Shown piece after piece: positions 27,009 to 35,360 of a stretch of 64,000 nucleotides of DNA. The stretch is from positions 1 through 64,000 of the forward strand of contig JAEXMK010000212.1 of the NCBI GenBank assembly GCA_023444445.1, read 5' to 3'. Within the stretch, counting starts at the first letter, position 1. The number at the start of each line of letters is the position of its first letter. This stretch comes from Pseudomonadota bacterium. Its GTDB lineage: Bacteria; Pseudomonadota; Alphaproteobacteria; Rhizobiales; Rhizobiaceae. The notes below the pieces were generated by a model. The model was given only the letters and a program-made list of their open reading frames with translations. It searched no databases and was not told the origin of the DNA. A program made the translations under genes and the position numbers.

Positions 27009-27127
27009 TCTCCGTCATGCCGGACTTGATCCGGCATCCAGCAGCCGCGCGTCTGCGCGGCCAGGAGTCTTTCACGATCAAGGACTTGATCGCGCTGGAC
27101 CCCGGATCAAGTCCGGGGTGACGGAGA
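27009..27127. repeat. 119-bp element of four hairpins with terminal inverted repeats (RPE-like)
   Basis: The ends TCTCCGTCA and TGACGGAGA are exact complements. The next bases inward (CCGGACTTGATCCGG against CCGGATCAAGTCCGG) extend the pairing to 24 of 26 positions. Four local hairpins can be drawn: ATGCCGGA/TCCGGCAT, GCCGCGC/GCGCGGC around GTCT, CGATCAAG/CTTGATCG at 27075-27092, and ACCCCGGA/TCCGGGGT. A second element of exactly the same length and layout lies at 58531-58649. It fills most of the gap between the ThuA-like gene and the amidase (26980-27151). Confidence 0.8.
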
Positions 27128-27151
27128 ATGGCTGTGTGAACCGCCCTCTCC

Positions 27152-28510
27152 TCAGCCCCGAACGATGTCTTCCGCCGCCATCGCCGCGCCCAGCACGTGG
27201 TCATCCGTGCCATGGAGACCGGAAAGTAGCAGGCCGACTGGCATGCCCGCATCCCCCGTTCCGCAAGGGATCGAAACGCCGCAGAGATCGAAAAAATTGC
27301 CGATCTGGGTGTTGCGCAGAGTTTTTGCATTCATGGCGAAAAAGGCTTCATCGTCATCGAGAAGCGGCGCGACCTTGGCCGCAACATGCGGCAGTGTCGG
27401 CGACACCAGCAATTCTTGCCCGCCGATCATGCCGGCGAACGCCGCCGTCATGCGTTCGCGCGCCTCGATAATGGCGATATAATCAGGCATGGAAATATTC
27501 GCCCCGAGCTTCGTTCGCGCAACTACGCGCGGGTCCATGCGCGCGGCATCCGCACCTTCCAGCCGTATCTTGTGCAGGGCAAAGGCTTCCGCCGTTACCA
27601 ACGCGCCCTTTTCCCTGATAAGGTCGAACAACTCCGAAAAAATGGGAAATGCCTGCCGCCGCACCGAAGCACCGGCGCGGACAAGACGTTCCACCGCCTG
27701 CTCGAAGGCGTTAGCTACGCCAACCTCTATGCCATCGAAAAATACCGTTTCCGGCACCACCAGTGAAAGGCCGGAAAGAGGTGCGCGCTGGAGGTCTGCC
27801 GCCGTCTTGCCGCGCATGGCGGCATCCACCCAGACGGCATCCTGCACGGTGTGCGTGATCGGCCCGAGCGAATCTAGGCTTTTCGCCAAGGGATAAACGC
27901 CACGCATCGAATAACGGCCGCGGCTTGCCTTGTAGCCCACCACGCCGTTGAAGGCGGCCGGGATACGCACCGATCCGCCGGTATCGGTGCCGATCGCCGC
28001 CGGCACCAGACCGGCGGCAACACTGACGCCGGCACCGGAAGAAGAGCCGCCCGGTAGACGGTGACCATCCTTGGAAGCAGGATTGCCAGGCGTGCCATAA
28101 TGCGGATTGATGCCGAGACCGGAAAATGCGAACTCGCTCATATTGGTGCGGCCGATGCAGATCATACCCGCCTGTTTCAAGGCCGTCACCACATCCGCAT
28201 CGCGAAGCGCAGGGGCATCGTCCGCAAGCACCGTCGATCCGGCGGTGGTCGCCATGCCTTCGAGATCAAAGAGGTCCTTCCAGGCCACAGGAATGCCATC
28301 AAGCACCCCAAAGGAGCGGCCCTCGTCAATGCGTCTGGACGCGGCTTCCGCCTCCGCCATGGCCCGCCCGGCGGTCAACTCGACAAAAATAGTCTGATCG
28401 CCGTTATTACCGATCGCATCCAGCGTCTCCTCCGCCAAAGCGCGCGGATCGAGATGGCCGCTCTGGATGAGAACGGAGAGCTGCGCAATATTCTTGCCTT
28501 TGTGAGCCAT
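27152..28510 (-). CDS. Amidase signature family hydrolase
   Basis: A 452-residue amidase of the AS family, which hydrolyses amide bonds with a Ser-cisSer-Lys triad. The Lys is in VAWKDLFDLEG near residue 75, the first Ser in LPGGSSSGAGVSVAAG near 150 and the nucleophile in GTDTGGSVRIPAAFNG near 174. The start at 28510 has AGGGAAGA upstream; an in-frame ATG 66 bases further out has no ribosome site. It stands alone on the minus strand between a repeat element and a GGDEF-EAL gene. The substrate cannot be told; such enzymes act on aryl or alkyl amides, indoleacetamide, allophanate or carboxamides. Confidence 0.9.
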   Translation of the reverse strand: MAHKGKNIAQLSVLIQSGHLDPRALAEETLDAIGNNGDQTIFVELTAGRAMAEAEAASRRIDEGRSFGVLDGIPVAWKDLFDLEGMATTAGSTVLADDAPALRDADVVTALKQAGMICIGRTNMSEFAFSGLGINPHYGTPGNPASKDGHRLPGGSSSGAGVSVAAGLVPAAIGTDTGGSVRIPAAFNGVVGYKASRGRYSMRGVYPLAKSLDSLGPITHTVQDAVWVDAAMRGKTAADLQRAPLSGLSLVVPETVFFDGIEVGVANAFEQAVERLVRAGASVRRQAFPIFSELFDLIREKGALVTAEAFALHKIRLEGADAARMDPRVVARTKLGANISMPDYIAIIEARERMTAAFAGMIGGQELLVSPTLPHVAAKVAPLLDDDEAFFAMNAKTLRNTQIGNFFDLCGVSIPCGTGDAGMPVGLLLSGLHGTDDHVLGAAMAAEDIVRG

Positions 28511-28852
28511 GATATCTTCCCTGAAATCGGCATATTGCGGACAAGATGCCGTTTCTCGACCGGTTGGCAAGGTCAATCGTCGCGCTATTGACGGCCCACA
28601 CGCCAGCTCGGACAGCGTGGCGGAAACCCCAAGTTTTGGAGTTTATCCCTGATGGTTCGTCTCTAACCACCGATTTTTTCAACCTGAGGTGATCGAAAAA
28701 CAATTCTTATATAAGCTACGACTATAAAAAGACGGATTAATTCTTAATCGCCTCTAAACTTTGTTGAATTATTTAGCAGACAGCATTGAAACGCATGCCC
28801 TATAAAACTCCATAAAACAATTATAACGCGACATCGCGGGGGACTATCGCGA
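28511..28852. promoter_or_regulatory. Divergent gap with AT-rich palindrome
   Basis: The 342 bases between the divergent amidase and GGDEF-EAL genes hold no credible gene. Bases 28681-28850 are AT-rich. GATTAA at 28735-28740 is an exact complement of TTAATC at 28744-28749 around TTC, a 15-base palindrome that could be an operator. It resembles the CGGATTAA site near the ROK gene (CGGATTAA occurs here at 28733), but a shared regulator is only a guess. Confidence 0.35.
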
Positions 28853-31171
28853 ATGGAAGAGACTGCCTATCGCGGGACAGATAGACAGGTTGAACCGGGC
28901 CATACGCTTCGCTCGCCAACGCAGTCGGAAACAGGCCGGTTTTCGTGGCGGCGGTCGCTCGCCAGCAAGATAACCCTGATATTCCTGGGCGGCGTGATCT
29001 TTTCCTACAGCATTGGCGCGCTCGTCGGCTGGTACATGTTCGTCGCTGCCGCCAGCGAACAATGGCTCAACCAGGCTCGCGTCAATTCGCAGATCGCCAG
29101 TGCCACGCTGCGCAGCATCTATACCTATGTCAGTGTCACCGCCGATACGGACGGACAGGTCACCGGCATATTGACCGATAAGCCGATCGGCGACGACGGA
29201 TCCATTCTCGTTACCGGCTTCAATCCCAGCGACGTTCTCGCTCTCATCGGCGCGCAGACGAAAAATGCCGTCTGGCTTTTCCGTTATGACGAAGGCGATT
29301 CCGGTTTCAGACAGATCGCCGCGGCCTTCGACAACGCCACCGACGACGACGAGAAACCGCTCGCCACCGATCCCATCTTTTCCAGAGACGCAGTCGCCGC
29401 ACGTTTTTCCACCGGTTTTGCCACCATCGGTGACTCCAGCCATTATATCGGCCTGTTACCGATCATCAGTACGGAAACGAAAAAACCCATCGGCGCCGTC
29501 GCCGTCAGCATCGGCCGTTCGGACGCGCTTTACGGCGCTCAACGCAAGCTGATCTATAATTCGCTCGCTGCGCTGATCGTGGTCCTGACCGTTACGGGCG
29601 TGCTTGTGACCGTCATTGCCCGGCATTTTCTCAAACCGGTCCCGGCACTGGTGCAGGCAACACTTCGGATCGCCCGCGAGGAAACCGACGTCGTCACGCC
29701 CTTTCAGGAAAGGCGGGACGAAATCGGCGATATGGCAACCGCCATCGAAACGCTGCGTGAGGCGGTTCTGGAACGCGGACGTCTGCGACAGATACGCGAT
29801 ATGGCGCAGCAGCTCGAACATATGGCCCATCACGATGCGCTGACCGGGTTGCCCAACCGCGTGCTGCTGATGAAGACGCTGGAAAACCGCCTGGAGCAAT
29901 TGTCGGTGTCCGGCCAGCCCTTCAATGTCATGCTGCTCGATCTCGACCGCTTCAAGGCCGTCAATGACACGCTGGGGCATGCCGCCGGTGACGCCTTGCT
30001 GGTGGCAGTGGCTTCGCGTATTTCTTCCGTGCTCGCTGAAAATGACACGGTGTGTCGCCTCGGCGGCGACGAATTCGCGATCATACAACCGACAAACGGT
30101 GACTGTGAAAGCGATGCGGCGATGCTGGCCGCCCGGGTGGTGCATGCGGTCTCGCGCAGTTTCAGCCTGGAAGGCAGCGCCATCGGCATCGATACCAGTA
30201 TCGGCATTGCCTGCGCACCGCGCCACGGCACATCCGCCACGCAGCTTCTGCAACATGCCGATCTTGGCCTTTACCGGGCGAAATCCATGGGCTGCGGTTA
30301 TTTCGTGTTTTACGAACCGGGTATGGACATGGCGGCGCAGCACAAGCATGCGCTGGAAATAGACATGAAATCCGCACTCGAAAACCAGGAATTCGAGCTG
30401 CATTACCAGCCCGTGGTCAATCTGCAGAGCGGCCGCATCGTTGCTTATGAGGCACTGGCCCGCTGGCGGCATAGCAAACTCGGCCTCATCACCCCGGACC
30501 GCTTCATCACCCTTGCTGAAGAAAACAACTTCATCAAGCCGTTGGGCGAATGGGTGCTGGCGCAGGCTTGTGCGGATGCGATGAGCTGGCCGAAAGATAT
30601 CCGGCTTGCCGTCAATCTGTCCGCCGTCCAGCTCTCCAATGACGATATCGTCCCTGTTGTCGACCGGGCGCTGGAAACATCCGGCTTCCCGGCCGAGCGG
30701 CTGGAACTCGAAGTGACGGAAACCGCGATACTGGAGCGCGACAGCAGCGCGAGAGCGTTGAAACTACTGAAGGAAAGAGGCGTCCGCCTCGCGCTTGACG
30801 ATTTCGGCACCGGTTATGCCGGGCTCAGCACGCTGACGCATGTTGCCTTTGACAAGATCAAGATCGACCGCGAATTCGTCTCCGGCCTGCCCGCCAATCC
30901 CATGTGTTCGGCCATCGTCAACACCATCATCGACATGGCCGAGCAGATCGGCCTGAAGGTGACCGCCGAGGGGGTCGAAAACGACGAGCAGGTTGAAGCG
31001 CTGGAGCTTGCCGGATGCGACGAGGCACAGGGCTATTATTTTGCCGAGCCCGCACCGCTTGCCCACATTCTCAAGAACCGCGCCGTCATTGCTCCATCTC
31101 CGAAAAACGGTCCGGACATGGTTGGCCGTTCGACACGAAATGCCTATTGCCCGAAGCAGAAAGCGATTTGA
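28853..31171 (+). CDS. Membrane-bound GGDEF-EAL cyclic di-GMP enzyme with periplasmic sensor
   Basis: A 772-residue protein. A cytoplasmic N-terminus is followed by a membrane segment at about residues 38-62 (ITLIFLGGVIFSYSIGALVGW), a periplasmic region to about 225, a second membrane segment around 226-250, a HAMP-like linker, GGDEF (about 320-490) and EAL (about 505-755). The cyclase motif is intact as RLGGDEFAI near residue 404. The phosphodiesterase motif is intact as VAYEALARW near 531, with later ELEVTETAIL, LDDFGTGYAGLSTL and KIDREFV. The I-site Arg of RxxD is replaced (AEND), so product inhibition of the cyclase may be weak. Two orphan periplasmic binding proteins follow directly, which could supply the ligand signal. 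Confidence 0.94.
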   Translation: MEETAYRGTDRQVEPGHTLRSPTQSETGRFSWRRSLASKITLIFLGGVIFSYSIGALVGWYMFVAAASEQWLNQARVNSQIASATLRSIYTYVSVTADTDGQVTGILTDKPIGDDGSILVTGFNPSDVLALIGAQTKNAVWLFRYDEGDSGFRQIAAAFDNATDDDEKPLATDPIFSRDAVAARFSTGFATIGDSSHYIGLLPIISTETKKPIGAVAVSIGRSDALYGAQRKLIYNSLAALIVVLTVTGVLVTVIARHFLKPVPALVQATLRIAREETDVVTPFQERRDEIGDMATAIETLREAVLERGRLRQIRDMAQQLEHMAHHDALTGLPNRVLLMKTLENRLEQLSVSGQPFNVMLLDLDRFKAVNDTLGHAAGDALLVAVASRISSVLAENDTVCRLGGDEFAIIQPTNGDCESDAAMLAARVVHAVSRSFSLEGSAIGIDTSIGIACAPRHGTSATQLLQHADLGLYRAKSMGCGYFVFYEPGMDMAAQHKHALEIDMKSALENQEFELHYQPVVNLQSGRIVAYEALARWRHSKLGLITPDRFITLAEENNFIKPLGEWVLAQACADAMSWPKDIRLAVNLSAVQLSNDDIVPVVDRALETSGFPAERLELEVTETAILERDSSARALKLLKERGVRLALDDFGTGYAGLSTLTHVAFDKIKIDREFVSGLPANPMCSAIVNTIIDMAEQIGLKVTAEGVENDEQVEALELAGCDEAQGYYFAEPAPLAHILKNRAVIAPSPKNGPDMVGRSTRNAYCPKQKAI

Positions 31172-31200
31172 GAAACCGGCCGCAGGCCAAAGGATATAAA

Positions 31201-32094
31201 ATGCGCCTTCCAGTATTTTGCCTTTTACTCACATGCTTTGTTCCCGTTACACCCGTTGAAGCCGCCGGCGACGTCGACACGCTGCAGCGGATTGCCAAAA
31301 CCGCAAAAATCCGCATCGGCTATCGGGAGGCGGAGCCGCCCTTCTCCTATCAACTGCCTGATGGTGAGGTCACCGGTTTCTCGACGGACCTCTGTCGAGC
31401 GATCAGTGAGGATATCCGCAGCAAGCTTAAACTCGACAAGATCGAGCTTGAATATGTCAAGGCAACGCCCGCGACCCGCTTCATCCTTGTTCGCAGCGGG
31501 CAGATCGACATTGAATGCGCCGCCACGACCAATAATAGCGAACGGCGCAAGATCGTCGATTTTTCCTATCCCAATTTCATGACCGCAACGCAGTTCCTCT
31601 CGCGCAAGCAGGACAATCTGAAAAGCCTTGCCGATCTCGCCGGAAGGTCCGTCACATCCGCCTCAGGCACCGTCAATATCGAACAACTCAACGCCGTGAA
31701 CCGGGCGAAAAACCTCAATATCTCTGTCATGCCGACAAAGACCAACGAGGAAGCCTTCGAACTGGTGGTCGCGGGAAAGGCCTCCGCCTTTGTCATGGAC
31801 GGTATATTGCTTGCGGCACTGGCAGCGACATCGGAGAAGCCTGACCTTTATGCGCTGTCGGAGGAAACGTTGAGCGCGCCTGAACCCTACGGCCTCGTGT
31901 TCCGGCGCAACGACCCGGCTTTTAAGGCGGCGGTCAATGAAAGCCTGAGACACATCTTCACGGGGCCGGATATTCACGGTCTCTATGAAAAATGGTTCAC
32001 CAAACCCATTCCTCCAAATGGGATGAACCTGAACCTGCCGATGGCCGCATCACTCAAGCAGGCCTATGAGAACCCGAGCGAATACCAGGATTGA
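31201..32094 (+). CDS. Orphan periplasmic amino-acid binding protein, GltI-like (copy 1)
   Basis: A 297-residue family 3 solute-binding protein. The signal peptide is residues 1 to about 20 (LPVFCLLLTCFVPVTPVEA). The fold resembles the glutamate/aspartate-binding protein GltI: KIRIGYREAEPPFSY, RFILVRSGQIDIECAATTNNSERR, SVTSASGTVNIEQLN, ASAFVMDGILLA and EPYGLVFRRNDPAFKAAVNESL. Start at 31201 was chosen for the leader; the frame is open further upstream within the GGDEF-EAL gene. There is no permease or ATPase gene nearby. Its position 29 bases after the GGDEF-EAL gene suggests it senses rather than transports. The next gene is a paralogue. Confidence 0.9.
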   Translation: MRLPVFCLLLTCFVPVTPVEAAGDVDTLQRIAKTAKIRIGYREAEPPFSYQLPDGEVTGFSTDLCRAISEDIRSKLKLDKIELEYVKATPATRFILVRSGQIDIECAATTNNSERRKIVDFSYPNFMTATQFLSRKQDNLKSLADLAGRSVTSASGTVNIEQLNAVNRAKNLNISVMPTKTNEEAFELVVAGKASAFVMDGILLAALAATSEKPDLYALSEETLSAPEPYGLVFRRNDPAFKAAVNESLRHIFTGPDIHGLYEKWFTKPIPPNGMNLNLPMAASLKQAYENPSEYQD

Positions 32095-32165
32095 GAGCTT
32101 AAAGCGTCTATCTGCAATGATTTTCATGACGATGTTTTGACAGATTATTTTGCTGGAGATGAGCG

Positions 32166-33068
32166 ATGCAGAGATCGACATTATGGCTTTTGTTTTTTTT
32201 CGTCAGTCTTCTGCCCGCCCAAGCGGCCAGCGACAGTGCTCAACCGCCGACGCTTGAAACGATTGCCAGAACCGGTACCATCAGGCTCGGTTACGCGGAC
32301 CACAACGTACCCTTTTCCTATCTCGGAACAGGCCCGGAGCCGATCGGATACAGTATCGAGCTCTGCATGAGAGTGGCGGATTCCATCAAGAAAAAGCTGG
32401 ACCTGCCGGAACTGAAGGTCGAGTTCGTCAAGCGCACTCCCAGCAATCGTATTACCCTTCTCAACGACGGCACGATGGACATGGAATGCGTGGCGAGCAC
32501 GAACACGGAAGAAAGACGCAAGGCCGTGTGGTTTTCCTACAGCCACTTCATTACCGGCACGCGCTACGTGGCGCTGAAATCGAGCGGCCTGAACACCGTC
32601 GCCGATCTCGCCGGCCGAACGGTGGTCGTGACGACCGGAACCATCAATATCAGCCAGCTGAACGTCCTCAACCGAAGGCTGGGGCTGAATGTTGCTGTCC
32701 TGCAAAATGACAGCACCGAAGGCAGTTTCGAGATGGTGACGGAAAATCGTGCCTCGGCCTTCGTGATGGACGACATTCTTCTGCGGTCCTTCGTCGCCGG
32801 AACAGGCAGGCCGGAAGACTATGTCATATCAGACGAATATCTCGCCCCGCCACAGCCCTATGGCCTGATGCTGCGGCACGGCGACACCGGTTTCCGGGAC
32901 GCCGTCAACGAAGCGCTGGGGCAAATCTATGCCAGCGGCGAAATCGAGACGATCTACAACAAATGGTTCAATTCACCGATCCCACCCAACGGCGTCAACC
33001 TCAAGCGCCCATTGCCCAGCGATCTGGCGGAGGTATTTAAACGGCCGGTCGATACGACGGCAAAATAG
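32166..33068 (+). CDS. Orphan periplasmic amino-acid binding protein, GltI-like (copy 2)
   Basis: A 300-residue paralogue of the preceding gene. It has a signal peptide (LWLLFFFVSLLPAQAAS, cleaved near residue 20). The shared blocks are GTIRLGYADHNVPFSY, RITLLNDGTMDMECVASTNTEERRKAV, TVVVTTGTINISQLNVLN, SAFVMDDILLRSF, QPYGLMLRHGDTGF and KWFNSPIPPNGVNLKRPL. The closing IPPNG-NLN pattern is also in GltI. The two copies have clearly diverged, so they may bind different ligands. A GGAG lies about 10 bases before the ATG. No transporter genes are adjacent. Confidence 0.9.
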   Translation: MQRSTLWLLFFFVSLLPAQAASDSAQPPTLETIARTGTIRLGYADHNVPFSYLGTGPEPIGYSIELCMRVADSIKKKLDLPELKVEFVKRTPSNRITLLNDGTMDMECVASTNTEERRKAVWFSYSHFITGTRYVALKSSGLNTVADLAGRTVVVTTGTINISQLNVLNRRLGLNVAVLQNDSTEGSFEMVTENRASAFVMDDILLRSFVAGTGRPEDYVISDEYLAPPQPYGLMLRHGDTGFRDAVNEALGQIYASGEIETIYNKWFNSPIPPNGVNLKRPLPSDLAEVFKRPVDTTAK

Positions 33069-33078
33069 AAACAAAAAC

Positions 33079-33098
33079 GCCGCCCGATAAAGGGCGGC
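33079..33098 (-). terminator. Rho-independent terminator of the min operon
   Basis: GCCGCCC and GGGCGGC form a perfect 7-bp stem with a six-base loop. On the minus strand the stem is followed by GTTTTTGTTT, a good U-tract, just after the minE stop. On the plus strand no U-tract follows, but the hairpin could also slow transcription from the binding-protein gene. Confidence 0.8.
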
Positions 33099-33116
33099 TG
33101 GTATCTCGAAATGCCT

Positions 33117-33377
33117 TCAGGCAGCGCGCAGATCAGCACCGAGCGGAATTTCTACATCGATCTCGAGGATGGAGAAATGCTCATCCCGGTCCATCTTCAC
33201 ATGCACACGGTCGCCGTCTATCTGCACATGCTTGGCGATGACGGCTAGAATCTCTTCCCGCAGAATGGCGACAAGATCTGTTCCCGACGACGCCCTTTCG
33301 TGGGCGAGCAGCACTTGCAGACGTTCACGCGCAAGCGGCGCCGACTTCTGTTTGCGGAAGATAGCGAAGATGCTCAT
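33117..33377 (-). CDS. minE: Cell division topological specificity factor MinE
   Basis: An 86-residue MinE. The N-terminal membrane and MinD-binding segment is [27 protein letters not shown]. The C-terminal dimer domain contains [14 protein letters not shown] and the family end [11 protein letters not shown]. MinE stimulates MinD ATPase and makes MinCD oscillate so that Z-rings form only at midcell. The start overlaps the minD stop (ATGA at 33374-33377). It is the last gene of minC-minD-minE. Confidence 0.96.
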   Translation of the reverse strand: MSIFAIFRKQKSAPLARERLQVLLAHERASSGTDLVAILREEILAVIAKHVQIDGDRVHVKMDRDEHFSILEIDVEIPLGADLRAA

Positions 33378-34189
33378 GCAGCCCTCCTTGCGAAGATCTT
33401 GGAGAAGATGCCACGCTTCTCGCCCGGTATAACGACCGGAATTTCCGCGCCGGAGAGGCGGCGGGCGGCGTCGAAATAGGCCTTGGCAGGCGGGCAGGCG
33501 GCATCCGCCAGCGTGACAGGTGCACCCACGTTGGAAGCGCGCAGCACATCCGTGCTTTCCGGAATGATGCCGAGCAGCGGAATGGAGAGGATTTCGAGAA
33601 CGTCGTCGACCTTCAGCATGTCGCCGCGTTCGGCGCGGGCCGAATCGTAACGCGTCAGGAGCAGGTGCTTCTCCATCCGCTCGCCGCGTTCTGCCTTCAG
33701 CGTCTTGGAATCGAGCAGGCCGATGATACGGTCGCTATCGCGTACCGAAGAGACCTCCGGATTGGTGACGACGACGGCCACATCCGCATGGCGCATGGCC
33801 AGCGTCGCGCCGCGTTCGATACCGGCCGGGCTGTCGCAGATCACCCAGTCGAAGTGCTTCTTCAACTCATTGATGACCCATTCGACGCCTTCCGGCGTCA
33901 GGTTGTCCTTGTCGCGCGTCTGCGAGGCGGGCAGAAGGAACAGCGTCTCAAGGCGCTTGTCGCGGATCAGCGCCTGCGTGAGCTTGGCATCTCCCTGGAT
34001 GACGTTGACGAGATCGTAAACCACGCGGCGTTCAGCACCCATGACGAGATCGAGGTTACGCAGGCCGACATCAAAATCGACAACCACGACCTTTTCCTTG
34101 TTCTGCGCCAATGCGGCGCCAAGCGCTGCGGTCGAGGTGGTCTTGCCGACCCCGCCCTTGCCGGAAGTTACAACGACTACCTTCCCCAT
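33374..34189 (-). CDS. minD: Septum site-determining ATPase MinD
   Basis: A 271-residue ParA/MinD ATPase. The deviant Walker A KGGVGKTT is at residues 10-17, [17 protein letters not shown] near 36-52, and [11 protein letters not shown] near 119. The C-terminus [12 protein letters not shown] is the amphipathic membrane-targeting helix. MinD carries MinC to the membrane and is released by MinE. It overlaps minE by four bases and follows minC by 33 bases. Confidence 0.97.
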   Translation of the reverse strand: MGKVVVVTSGKGGVGKTTSTAALGAALAQNKEKVVVVDFDVGLRNLDLVMGAERRVVYDLVNVIQGDAKLTQALIRDKRLETLFLLPASQTRDKDNLTPEGVEWVINELKKHFDWVICDSPAGIERGATLAMRHADVAVVVTNPEVSSVRDSDRIIGLLDSKTLKAERGERMEKHLLLTRYDSARAERGDMLKVDDVLEILSIPLLGIIPESTDVLRASNVGAPVTLADAACPPAKAYFDAARRLSGAEIPVVIPGEKRGIFSKIFARRAA

Positions 34190-34222
34190 ATGGCTCTCTC
34201 CTGTTCCTGTGTTTATCTGTTA

Positions 34223-34951
34223 TCAGCCGAGTTTCGCGGCCTTGATCGTATCGTTTTCCAGCCAGAGCTGAACGGGCTGGCCACGCAGCTTGTCGTCGAT
34301 GTCCTCGGCCACCTTGTAGACCCCGTCGATGGCCAGAAGCTCCGCTTCAAGCTTGCGGCAGAAGATGCGTGCCGAAGTATTGCCGAGCGAACCGGCCATG
34401 GCCCGCCCGCGCAGCGCGCCGTAAATATGGACCGAACCACCGGCGATTATTTCCGCTCCAGAAGCAACCGAACCGATGACGGTCACGTCACCCTCGGGAA
34501 ACATGATTGACTGACCGGAGCGCACCGGCTCGTTGATGACCAGCGACTGCACGACGGCGCGGACTTCGCCTGCGGCACGTGGTTTGTCTTCCGGCAATTC
34601 CGCAGCGGCCGTGACCGGCTCCACCTCGACATCGGAAGCTGGCTTGCCACCCTTCAGCGACGGCGGCATGCCCGGCTCAATCATCGACGGGCGAACACCC
34701 TCGATGCCCATGATACCGACATTGCGCTCCGTCAGCGCCGCCAGTAGTTCCTTCAGACCCGCTTTGTCGAGCGACAGTTCCGAGACGTCGAGAACAACCG
34801 GCCGCGACAGGAAGAAGCCGGCCGAACGGGCGGCCAGATCATCAAGCCTTTCCAGCCACTGATCGACCGGAGATTCGGGGGACAGGACGACCGCGAGGAA
34901 GGAGCGGCCTTTGATACGGATCGAACGCTGGTCTGTTAGCACTTTGGTCAT
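34223..34951 (-). CDS. minC: Septum site-determining protein MinC
   Basis: A 242-residue FtsZ-polymerisation inhibitor. The N-terminal domain runs from RSIRIKGRSFLAVVLSPE to about residue 105. An Ala/Glu-rich linker follows. The C-terminal MinD-binding beta-helix contains RSGQSIMFPEGDVTVIGSVASGAEIIAGGSVHIYGALRGRA, with key text GDVTVIGSVASGAEI. The ATG at 34951 is preferred; a TTG 12 bases upstream is the alternative, and neither has a strong ribosome site. A CtrA-type box is 43 bases upstream of this start. Confidence 0.95.
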   Translation of the reverse strand: MTKVLTDQRSIRIKGRSFLAVVLSPESPVDQWLERLDDLAARSAGFFLSRPVVLDVSELSLDKAGLKELLAALTERNVGIMGIEGVRPSMIEPGMPPSLKGGKPASDVEVEPVTAAAELPEDKPRAAGEVRAVVQSLVINEPVRSGQSIMFPEGDVTVIGSVASGAEIIAGGSVHIYGALRGRAMAGSLGNTSARIFCRKLEAELLAIDGVYKVAEDIDDKLRGQPVQLWLENDTIKAAKLG

Positions 34952-34993
34952 CTTGGTAAACAAATCGTTGACAATTAGGTACCTCGAATATGG

Positions 34994-35008
34994 TTAACAA
35001 ATGGTTAA
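34994..35008. promoter_or_regulatory. CtrA-type binding site upstream of minCDE
   Basis: TTAA-CAAATGG-TTAA is an exact match to the CtrA consensus TTAA-N7-TTAA, extended to GTTAAC on both half-sites. It lies just upstream of minC, where a cell-cycle regulator could act on the promoter. CtrA control of min genes is established in Sinorhizobium. The rest of the 34952-35360 gap (about 409 bases) shows no credible gene; the promoter of the HAD gene must also lie in it. Confidence 0.7.
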
Positions 35009-35360
35009 CGCGGGCCCTAAATGGGCGGAAGCGTTAAGAAAATTCCTCCGGAAATTCCTTTGCGAGGAACTTTCGAATCCCTCGCTACCCGTTTGATTAC
35101 AAAACATTCTAAGCCCTATGAACGTCTATGATGACATCTCATCCTTGCAGGAGGCTGACGTATCGTCATCTCGGGCGTGTCACGTACAGAGCCCCGTGCC
35201 CACAACGCCATTCAATGGAATCGTGGCTGCCCGATTCTGGTACAAAGCGGCCTGCCGGCTGTTACGCCATTCGTCGACGCCTTGACCGGAAAACCGATTC
35301 CGTTCCGTATGTAGATACGATAGACACGGACTGCCCCAACAGTTCCAACGGAAGAATGAG

